This document shows, piece after piece, positions 57,595-64,000 of a stretch of 64,000 nt of DNA. The number at the start of each line of letters is the position of its first letter. Within the stretch, counting starts at the first letter, position 1. A program made the translations under genes and the position numbers. The notes under the pieces are model-generated. The model saw only the letters and a list, made by a program, of their open reading frames with translations, searched no databases and was not told the DNA's origin. Origin of the DNA: Clostridiaceae bacterium (GTDB taxonomy: Bacteria > Bacillota > Clostridia > Saccharofermentanales > Saccharofermentanaceae); contig JAAYBI010000015.1 of assembly GCA_012718915.1 (NCBI GenBank), forward strand, positions 60,811-124,810, read 5' to 3'.

Positions 57595-58608
57595 TTGGAC
57601 ATATTTACATTAGGAATAGAGACATCATGTGACGAAACAGCATGTGCTGTCGTAAAAAACGGCCGTGAATTGTTGTCAAACGTTATCGCGTCTCAGGCGG
57701 ATTATCATAGCGTCTTTGGAGGCGTTGTTCCGGAAATTGCTGCGCGCATGCACGTTGAGGCAATTATTCCATGTATGTCTGATGCTCTCGAAAAGGCGAA
57801 TCTCTCTCTTAACGATATGCATGCCATTTGTGTTACTTATGGACCCGGTCTTGTCGGTGCTCTGCTTGTTGGCGTATCTGCCGCTAAAGGATTGTCTGAA
57901 ATTTCAGGAATACCATTAGTTCCGGTAAACCATATCAATGCTCATATTTCTGCAAATTATTTGGCTCACCCTGATTTACAGCCGCCATTCGTAACATTAG
58001 TTGTTTCCGGCGGACACAGCGAAATCATAAATGTATCAGATTGGAACACTTTTGAGTTTATTGCGGGAACACGAGACGATGCGGCAGGGGAGGCAATCGA
58101 TAAAATTGCCCGTGTGCTTGGATTAGGATATCCCGGGGGGCCCAAGATGGACAATATCGCACAGAATTCGGATTCAAGCCGATTTGCTTTCCCTAAGCCG
58201 TCTGCCGGGAATGGTCTTGATTTTTCGTTCAGCGGGATCAAGACTTATGCACTTAACGTTCTTCATCAATATGAGCAGCGAAATGAGAAGATAGACATAC
58301 CTTCGTTTGCTGCCTCATATCAAAGCGCTATAGCAAACGTTCTGTCTGAGAATGCAGTAGAAGCTTGTCTGCAATTAGGATACAATACAATTTGTATCGC
58401 CGGTGGCGTTAGTGCAAACTCTTTTCTGAGAGAGAGAATTGCAGAAACTGCTTCAAAATATCAAATCAATATTTATATGCCACCACTACATCTTTGTACT
58501 GACAACGCAGCTATGGTTGCTGCTGCGGGTTATTATAATTATATCAAGGGTATTCGGGCAGATCTTTCGCTCAATGCATATCCTTCAATTCAACACATGA
58601 AAGATTAG
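57595..58608 (+). CDS. tsaD: tRNA N6-adenosine threonylcarbamoyltransferase
   Basis: A 337-residue protein of the ASKHA fold that attaches threonylcarbamoyl to A37 of ANN-decoding tRNAs, acting with TsaB and TsaE. The first metal motif is in AARMHVEAIIP and NHINAHISANY. ETSCDETACAVV at the start and VVSGGHSEI are family landmarks. The start is TTG at 57595 with AAGGAGA 5 bases upstream. smpB follows after 8 bases. Confidence 0.96.
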   Translation: MDIFTLGIETSCDETACAVVKNGRELLSNVIASQADYHSVFGGVVPEIAARMHVEAIIPCMSDALEKANLSLNDMHAICVTYGPGLVGALLVGVSAAKGLSEISGIPLVPVNHINAHISANYLAHPDLQPPFVTLVVSGGHSEIINVSDWNTFEFIAGTRDDAAGEAIDKIARVLGLGYPGGPKMDNIAQNSDSSRFAFPKPSAGNGLDFSFSGIKTYALNVLHQYEQRNEKIDIPSFAASYQSAIANVLSENAVEACLQLGYNTICIAGGVSANSFLRERIAETASKYQINIYMPPLHLCTDNAAMVAAAGYYNYIKGIRADLSLNAYPSIQHMKD

Positions 58609-58616
58609 GAGCCTTT

Positions 58617-59090
58617 ATGACAGAAAAAGAATCAATAAAAGTTGTCGCAGATAATCGCAAAGCTTTTCATGATTATCACATTTTGGAGCGCTTTGAGACC
58701 GGAATTGTGTTGACCGGAACAGAGGTCAAATCCATTCGTTCGGGAAAAATAAACCTCAAAGATAGTTACGCGTCCGTCCAAAATGGCGAAATGTGGCTGA
58801 TCGGTACGCATATAAGTCCTTATGAGCAGGGAAACCGTAGCAATAAAGATCCGCTCAGACAACGCAAACTATTACTTCATAAACACGAAATCTTGAGATT
58901 ATTTCTTCAAGTAAAACAAGAAGGACTGACAATTGTACCTCTAAAGTGTTATTTTAAAAGAGGAAAAGTTAAGATTGAACTTGCATTAGTTAAAGGAAAG
59001 CACACTTACGACAAGCGTGACGCTCTCGCTAAAAAGGAGTCTCAGAGAGATATCGATCGAGTAATGAAAAACAGATCCAAAAACACTTAA
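58617..59090 (+). CDS. smpB: SsrA-binding protein
   Basis: A 157-residue RNA-binding protein that brings tmRNA to stalled ribosomes. NRKAFHDYHILERFETGIVL and TGTEVKSIRSGKINLKDSYA are typical, and the basic C-terminal tail (about 130-157) is present. ATG with AGGAG upstream. The ssrA gene itself was not found in this window. Confidence 0.97.
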   Translation: MTEKESIKVVADNRKAFHDYHILERFETGIVLTGTEVKSIRSGKINLKDSYASVQNGEMWLIGTHISPYEQGNRSNKDPLRQRKLLLHKHEILRLFLQVKQEGLTIVPLKCYFKRGKVKIELALVKGKHTYDKRDALAKKESQRDIDRVMKNRSKNT

Positions 59091-59116
59091 TTACACATGG
59101 AAACAGAGGGGCAATT

Positions 59117-59659
59117 TTGGAAGAGAAAATTAAAAACATACGTATATCATTCTTGTTATTGGCGATAACGCTCTGGGTTTGTGTTGTATTCTGGATGGTG
59201 GTCATTTTTTACTTATCTTCAGAAAGTGGGAGCGACTCATCTGCAAGAACCATGGAATTCGGTAAACTGATTGCAACTTTTACCGGAAGGGTTTTTCCAT
59301 CGTATGTGATTCGCAAACTGGCCCATTTTATGGAATACGCGATACTAACATTTATTTCATATTTAGCTCTTGCTTCATCATTTAGAATTCTTATTTCCCG
59401 GAAAATTGTTGTTATTAACGAAAAGGATATTAAACCCGGATTTGATCTAAATGCTTCATTTTCTATTTGGATTACGGTTTTGTTTGCGGTAGTTGACGAA
59501 TATCATCAGTTGTTCGTTCCCGGAAGGATAGGAAGTATTTTTGATGTCTTAATTGATGTCGCGGGTGGTTTTTTTATACTGATCGTTATTCGAATTGTTA
59601 TATTCATCGCCAAAATTGCAAGCAAAAAGCGGCCTCAAGAGCCGCTTTTAGTGGATTAA
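59117..59659 (+). CDS. VanZ family membrane protein
   Basis: A 180-residue protein with about four helices. The VanZ landmarks RKLAHFMEYAILTF and DEYHQLFVPGRIGSIFDVLIDVAGG are present. VanZ gives low-level teicoplanin resistance in enterococci; the wider family has no fixed job. Start is TTG at 59117 with AGAGGGG upstream. A terminator hairpin lies inside the last codons, so the RNA for the C-terminus forms a hairpin. Confidence 0.88.
   Translation: MEEKIKNIRISFLLLAITLWVCVVFWMVVIFYLSSESGSDSSARTMEFGKLIATFTGRVFPSYVIRKLAHFMEYAILTFISYLALASSFRILISRKIVVINEKDIKPGFDLNASFSIWITVLFAVVDEYHQLFVPGRIGSIFDVLIDVAGGFFILIVIRIVIFIAKIASKKRPQEPLLVD
59625..59649. terminator. Terminator embedded in the 3' end of the vanZ-like gene
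   Basis: AAAAGCGGC, a 7-base loop and GCCGCTTTT. It lies before the TAA stop of the plus-strand gene. On the minus strand it is followed by TTTTTGC and could end the convergent lipoprotein transcript. Confidence 0.75.
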
Positions 59660-59673
59660 GTAGTGGCTATGAT

Positions 59674-60876
59674 TTAGGATATGGTTGTCTTTTCCGCGTT
59701 AGACGAGCGAACGATACAGATGTATGATTTTCCGGGGTTGACTGTAATCTCGGTTCCGGCAGAATCCTTTACAATAAACAGAGAGTTTGGCGTGTCTTTA
59801 GTCCAAGTAATCTCTACTGCTTTACCATTGCTGATATAGTAGCCGCTTCCGCCATTGCTTAGAAAAGCGTCAATAGTGCCGGCTGTATCTCCGTGTGCCT
59901 TTATATCTGTAAAGAATACGAAGACATTTTTGAATTTGATACGTTCGCCGGTAGTATCGTCAATCTGAGGTTTGCCGTTATATTGACTCTTAGTATATAA
60001 CTTGATTTCAGAGTCGTATTCGAATAAGGCATCATCATTAGTCGCAGAAAAATAGACGTTTATAGCATTGCAGTCCATCCCGGAAGACAGCGTGGATGTG
60101 TTTGCGTCGCCAAACTTGAACATATATGGTGTTGCTCCATCTCGAGTAATTCCAAGATGCTCCATGGCTCTCAGAATGTGAGTGCCGTTTGTTACAGCTG
60201 TATGTTCAATAGAGCGCTGAGATTTCCAGGTACTGTCTCTCCAAAAAAAGCGTCCGGACGCCAATTCAATCTGTCCGTTCACAGAAGATCCGGAAGAAGC
60301 ACAGTAATTATTTCCGTCAATGCTATTCAAACCATTTGAAGCTACTTGATCAGGAACACGGTTATTTAGACCGAAGTGAATGAATATGGACTGTGTTGTA
60401 GCAGCCAGATCGGTGCTGAGTACACGCGCGCTTCTGATTGAACCTATTTCCGGAACAGCAGAGATATCAGAAAACAACGCGAGCAATCTTGTCTGACCTC
60501 CTTCAGTCTCATACTCATATATAATATCAGCCGAACCGATACCACGTTGTGGCATCGCAGAGCGATGATTATTAACGACAAAGGTAACGGATCGTTTACC
60601 GAGATTGTCCGGAGACATGGAGTACTCACCGGTTAATGGATTGAACGCCAAACCGTTTTCACCAATCGAGGCAAACGTAGATTCGGTCGCCAGGGTGGTT
60701 TCAATTGGTTGAGATTGCTCTGTTTTAGAGCTAGTCACGGATGCAGATGTCGTAGTGTTTCCGGTTGTAGTCGAAACCTTTGAATCTTTTTTGCCACATG
60801 CGCTTAGGGTAAAAAGTGAAGCAATAATGATTACAACTACAAGAGTCGAAATGTACTTTTTTGAATTTGCCAACAT
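59674..60876 (-). CDS. DUF3048 lipoprotein, YerB-like
   Basis: A 400-residue lipoprotein with signal peptide and lipobox LSAC (Cys27), then a Thr/Ser-rich linker to about residue 70. The DUF3048 domain begins at about 80 with FNPLTGEYSM. VNNHRSAMPQRGIGSADIIYE and SIRSARVLSTDLAA are typical. YerB-like proteins sit on the outer face of the membrane; their job is not known. ATG at 60876 has GAGGT about 10 bases upstream. It is convergent with vanZ and divergent from the second LCP gene. Confidence 0.88.
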   Translation of the reverse strand: MLANSKKYISTLVVVIIIASLFTLSACGKKDSKVSTTTGNTTTSASVTSSKTEQSQPIETTLATESTFASIGENGLAFNPLTGEYSMSPDNLGKRSVTFVVNNHRSAMPQRGIGSADIIYEYETEGGQTRLLALFSDISAVPEIGSIRSARVLSTDLAATTQSIFIHFGLNNRVPDQVASNGLNSIDGNNYCASSGSSVNGQIELASGRFFWRDSTWKSQRSIEHTAVTNGTHILRAMEHLGITRDGATPYMFKFGDANTSTLSSGMDCNAINVYFSATNDDALFEYDSEIKLYTKSQYNGKPQIDDTTGERIKFKNVFVFFTDIKAHGDTAGTIDAFLSNGGSGYYISNGKAVEITWTKDTPNSLFIVKDSAGTEITVNPGKSYICIVRSSNAEKTTIS

Positions 60877-61018
60877 GGATAATCGTACCTCGTATCTTGA
60901 TTTTTCATAATTCTACCACAAGATCGGAAGAAATAAATTTCATATTTCTTGCGAAAATCAGTACTTGTTAACGATTGAATATTACGATTGAAATCAAATT
61001 GAAAAGAGGGTATCATTA

Positions 61019-62203
61019 TTGCGATTCTCTAAAGCGAGGTGTGAATACTTGAAAAATAGCATGAACGTACAACGCCAACCTGATTCTTACGGGCGATCTG
61101 CAAATCCGAATTACCACGGTCAACGATCCCAAGCGCCCCGGAAAAGTATTAAGCAAGTAATTATTAAAGTGATGGCATACATCCTTCTCGGTGCTATCGG
61201 ACTGGGTTCGGGTGTGTTTGTATATATTTTGAATTTGTCGGATGAGTTTAAGTATGTTTATACTCCATTTATCGATAATGGAGATTACGAGCCAATAGAT
61301 ATCGGTTCATACGACAATTATGATATGAACGGAGACACTGCTTCCTCGTGGCAAGATGGTGGACACACAAGCGTTTATGTCGATCCCGAACATCCGATTA
61401 AGAAAGTAAAGCAAAAGGATCGAGATGTCGAAAATATACTTGTGTTCGGTGTCGACGCACGGGGATCGAGTGATGTCAAATGTCGCGCAGATGCAATTAT
61501 GATTGTATCTATTGATAAAAAAACGGATACCATCAAACTCATTTCTCTGATGAGAGATACCGGTGTAACCATTGAGGGACGCTCGAAAATTGACAAACTA
61601 AACCATTCCTATATGTATGGCGGAGTGGGATTGCTCATTAATACGATTAACGACAATTTCGGTTTTGATATCCAACGATTCGTCATGCTGGATTTCAACA
61701 GCTCGACCAAAGTTATTGATGCAGTCGGCGGCATTGAATTAGAAATCACAGCAGGTGAAGCAAAATACGCTAACATGTCCATTGAAGAACAAAACCAGTT
61801 GATGAACAAAAATGTGCCATATCTTTCGCATGGAGGGTACCAAACATTAAATGGTGTCCAGGCCGTAGCATGGTCTCGTATCCGTAAACTCGACTCCGAT
61901 TATGTGAGAAGCAGCAGACAACGTACGTTGGCCTTTGCGCTGATGACCAAAATCTCATCCTATTCGAAACTACAGCAGATGACCTTGGTGGAAGATATGG
62001 CCGGCATGTTCGAGACAAATATGACTTCCGTCGACCTCATCAGAGTTGGATCTTCTGTATTGGAAATCCTAAACAATCGTACGGAGTACAGGGTGCCTGC
62101 AGATGGCATGTTTACAGTGCAACAGAATCCATGGATGATGATTGTGGACTGGAACAAGCAGATTCCGGAGCTTCATCAATTTATATGGGGTGAATCAAAA
62201 TGA
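61019..62203 (+). CDS. LytR-CpsA-Psr (LCP) family cell-wall polymer ligase, second copy
   Basis: A 394-residue membrane enzyme with a cytoplasmic head, helix at about 52-72, and an LCP domain from about 135 to 330. Key residues are in ILVFGVDARGSSD, SLMRDTGVTIEG and WSRIRKLDSDYVRSSRQR. The first likely start is TTG at 61019 with AAGAGGG upstream; TTG at 61049 with GAGGT and ATG at 61061 are alternatives. It overlaps the pseudo-phosphatase gene by 4 bases, so the two products are probably made together. Confidence 0.9.
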   Translation: MRFSKARCEYLKNSMNVQRQPDSYGRSANPNYHGQRSQAPRKSIKQVIIKVMAYILLGAIGLGSGVFVYILNLSDEFKYVYTPFIDNGDYEPIDIGSYDNYDMNGDTASSWQDGGHTSVYVDPEHPIKKVKQKDRDVENILVFGVDARGSSDVKCRADAIMIVSIDKKTDTIKLISLMRDTGVTIEGRSKIDKLNHSYMYGGVGLLINTINDNFGFDIQRFVMLDFNSSTKVIDAVGGIELEITAGEAKYANMSIEEQNQLMNKNVPYLSHGGYQTLNGVQAVAWSRIRKLDSDYVRSSRQRTLAFALMTKISSYSKLQQMTLVEDMAGMFETNMTSVDLIRVGSSVLEILNNRTEYRVPADGMFTVQQNPWMMIVDWNKQIPELHQFIWGESK

Positions 62204-63768
62204 GCCATACCACCGCAGTAACAATATGCCATACAAATCAGGCAGCCGGTTCTAACCAAGAAAATGTATATATTCATGGTGTATCGCGCCAACTTCAAGA
62301 TTACTCGTCCGCTTTTGCAAAGAAGGCAACCATTAAGAACGAAGTTCAAGTGTATGCCATTTTTTCGGCGCAAGGTCCTGATCAGGTTTCAGCGATGTCA
62401 TTGCAATCGGTCATCGCAAAGTTTCATCAAATTGTTACGGTTAAAATGTCTTCGGCTGATAGTAATTTCGACGAGTTTTCCGATATTTGCATACGTGAAT
62501 TGAGCGCTATCATTATTAATGCTTCAGCACAAAATGCGGTTTCTATTAAATTGTCTATGACAGTTATTGTGGTTATCGGTGATATTATTAGAGTTTTTCA
62601 CATTGGAAATACAAAAGCTTTTCTATCTCGCAAGGGTCGTTTAATAGCTTTGACCGAAGACCAAACGTTGGCACATCGCTATGTTCAGTTGGGATCAGTA
62701 ACTAAGGACGATGAATATAAGCATCCCGAACGCAACGAATTAACCCATTATATCGGAAAGTTATCTCAAGACGAGAAAATAGAGGCAAATACTAAAATCA
62801 ATTTTAAACTGCTTCAGGGCGATGAAATCTATTTGATCGGAACCGGTGTATCGCAAAATCTTTCGCCGGCCGAAATTGCTTCAATCATCTCTACGGATGC
62901 ATTGATTGAGAATAAGGCCCAAAACTTAATCGAAAACGCTAAAGGGAAAAACGCAAAATATGGCCTTTCGTTGATCAGTATTCGTTGTGATTCGGTTATT
63001 CCGGCTGCGACTCAAATCGCAAATAACGTCTATCAAGAAAGTTCTTCTGACGATGAAGTTAACGAAAATTACAAAAAAGAAGGAGATGCTGCGATGATGG
63101 CTAAAAAAAGAAAAAATCGCATTCTTCGTAATATTTTCACGCCCATAATCATTCTTTTAGTTACTTTTTGCATTGGATATTTTGGCATGAAGATAATGTT
63201 GAGTTTCGGAAAGATTGACACTGAAAATCAACCGACCATCCCGGGAACGGTGAACGAGTCTGAAGTGTTCTACAAAGTAATGTATAGTACTCAAGACAAT
63301 AATCCGGTATTTGCGTCGTCAGCTTTAGACAGTACAATCCTATATAATTTGTTACGTGGTGAAGCGGTTACGATTTTAGAGTTTAACGACTCCTTCTGTA
63401 AGATAAAACTTGATGATGGCACGGAAGGTTATGTTGTTACTGTCATGTTATCGGACAGCGACCCGACCATTGGAGAGTCCCAGCCGGAGATGGAGGCGGA
63501 TCCGACACCTATTCCTGAATCGGTTCCTGCGACTGTTGCACCTACGACAACTTTAGAAACTTCAGTCGAAGAGACAATACCAGGCAGTAGTGAAACTTCA
63601 GTCGAAGAGACAATACCAAGCAGCAGTGAAACTTCAGTTGAGGAGACAATACCAAGCAGTGAAACTTCAGTCGAAGAGACAATACCAAGCAGCAGTGAAA
63701 CTTCAGTCGAAGAGACAATGCCAAGCAATAGTGAAGCTTCAGTGTCCACGACCGAAGCAAGTACGTAA
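62200..63768 (+). CDS. Membrane-anchored PP2C-like pseudophosphatase with SH3-like extracellular domain
   Basis: A 522-residue protein. Residues 1-265 follow the PP2C order: SNQENVY at 18-24, IFSAQGPDQ at 54-62, GNTKAFL at 136-142, LTEDQTLAHR at 151-160 and YLIGTGVSQNLS at 211-222. Each expected Asp of the metal sites is replaced (DGMGG to SAQGP, GDSRAYL to GNTKAFL, SDGL to GTGV). A KKRKNR patch and one helix (311-333) follow, so the PP2C-like part is cytoplasmic. Outside lies an SH3b-like region (about 355-417) ending in DGTEGYVV, then a Pro/Thr linker and a 12-residue Ser/Glu repeat. Coupled to an LCP ligase gene. Confidence 0.8.
   Translation: MSHTTAVTICHTNQAAGSNQENVYIHGVSRQLQDYSSAFAKKATIKNEVQVYAIFSAQGPDQVSAMSLQSVIAKFHQIVTVKMSSADSNFDEFSDICIRELSAIIINASAQNAVSIKLSMTVIVVIGDIIRVFHIGNTKAFLSRKGRLIALTEDQTLAHRYVQLGSVTKDDEYKHPERNELTHYIGKLSQDEKIEANTKINFKLLQGDEIYLIGTGVSQNLSPAEIASIISTDALIENKAQNLIENAKGKNAKYGLSLISIRCDSVIPAATQIANNVYQESSSDDEVNENYKKEGDAAMMAKKRKNRILRNIFTPIIILLVTFCIGYFGMKIMLSFGKIDTENQPTIPGTVNESEVFYKVMYSTQDNNPVFASSALDSTILYNLLRGEAVTILEFNDSFCKIKLDDGTEGYVVTVMLSDSDPTIGESQPEMEADPTPIPESVPATVAPTTTLETSVEETIPGSSETSVEETIPSSSETSVEETIPSSETSVEETIPSSSETSVEETMPSNSEASVSTTEAST
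63556..63732 (+). repeat. Five tandem copies of a 12-residue ETSVEETIPSSS unit
   Basis: Units of about 36 bases repeat nearly exactly, with one shortened by three bases, so the frame is kept. They encode a flexible acidic, Ser/Thr-rich extracellular tail of the pseudophosphatase. Near-identity of copies suggests recent expansion. Confidence 0.9.
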
Positions 63769-63923
63769 GCGACCACTCAAGTTACCGATGCAGTTGAGTA
63801 AAATCGTATTATTTATTCCAACTAAGGTATACTTCAGTTCTTAATAATCTATTTATTTGCCTATAGACTTAGACATTAGGCTAACGTCATTCAAGGGTCG
63901 ATCTAGATTTCAACAATTATAAG

Positions 63924-63962
63924 TGCCCCGTTACTTCAGAACAATAACTGAAGCACGGGGCA
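63924..63962 (+). terminator. Hairpin after the pseudophosphatase gene
   Basis: TGCCCCG and CGGGGCA flank an inner CTTCAG/CTGAAG stem, followed by TATATTTT. The 155 bases between the stop codon and this hairpin hold no gene I can support. Confidence 0.7.
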
Positions 63963-64000
63963 TATATTTTCACGTGATCTGTGATATTATGCTCAGAAAA

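Noticed and set aside
63556..63732. CRISPR array from near-identical 36-base repeats
   Set aside because: The units are directly adjacent without spacers and keep an open reading frame, so they are protein repeats.
63429..63776. Ser/Leu/Val repeat frame on the minus strand
   Set aside because: Shadow of the 12-residue repeat tail of the pseudophosphatase.

Overview
The window is a gene-dense stretch of about 64 kb, almost certainly chromosomal, from a low-GC Gram-positive bacterium. Gene content suggests an anaerobic member of the Clostridia. The evidence is two LytR-CpsA-Psr cell-wall ligases, a lipoteichoic-acid-synthase-like sulfatase, an acyl-ACP thioesterase of the Gram-positive type, a VanZ-like protein, a CIRCE operator in front of groESL, AGGAGG ribosome sites, frequent TTG/GTG starts and a single-chain 1261-residue PurL. 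No phage genes, insertion sequences, integrases or CRISPR arrays were seen. The lineage is inferred from gene content, not from a marker gene.

Layout. 1-3.4 kb: the end of a PHP phosphoesterase, an Lrp/AsnC regulator with a class I aminotransferase, and prfB. 3.5-7.2 kb: a large acidic single-span membrane protein (minus strand), a tRNA-Leu/tRNA-fMet pair with a consensus promoter, and a lipoprotein with a long Asp/Glu/Arg repeat. 7.4-20.9 kb is envelope and sensing: a cation diffusion facilitator, an LTA-synthase-like enzyme, a three-gene membrane cassette (Cache-like protein, Cache-like plus MFS fusion, and a membrane protein with a sigma-region-2-like head), a two-component system, a GH1 beta-glucosidase, galE and an LCP ligase. 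21-23 kb: groESL with a promoter and CIRCE. 23-39.5 kb: long plus-strand runs holding an Atg22-type transporter, FatA, a GldA/GldF/GldG-like ABC system with DUF4340 and beta-propeller-like partners, a CYTH protein, two flavoproteins, an MBL hydrolase, the ACT/UPF0210 pair and a TPR protein. 39.6-42.2 kb: argG-argH on the minus strand. 42.5-59.7 kb: class IV aminotransferase, htpG, purL, ksgA, zapA, a peptidase U32 gene apparently split in two by an O-acetylhomoserine sulfhydrylase gene, dut, a CorA-type transporter, a degenerate alpha/beta hydrolase, tsaD, smpB and vanZ. 59.7-64 kb: a DUF3048 lipoprotein (minus strand), a second LCP ligase and a membrane-anchored PP2C-like protein that has lost its metal-binding aspartates.

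Most genes are housekeeping and sit in overlapping or closely spaced operons. The unusual material is concentrated in membrane and surface proteins: the pseudo-phosphatase beside the LCP ligase, the Cache-MFS cassette, the pseudo-hydrolase, the acidic repeat lipoprotein and the split U32 gene. Extended -10 promoters of the form TG-A-TAYAAT recur in front of several operons.
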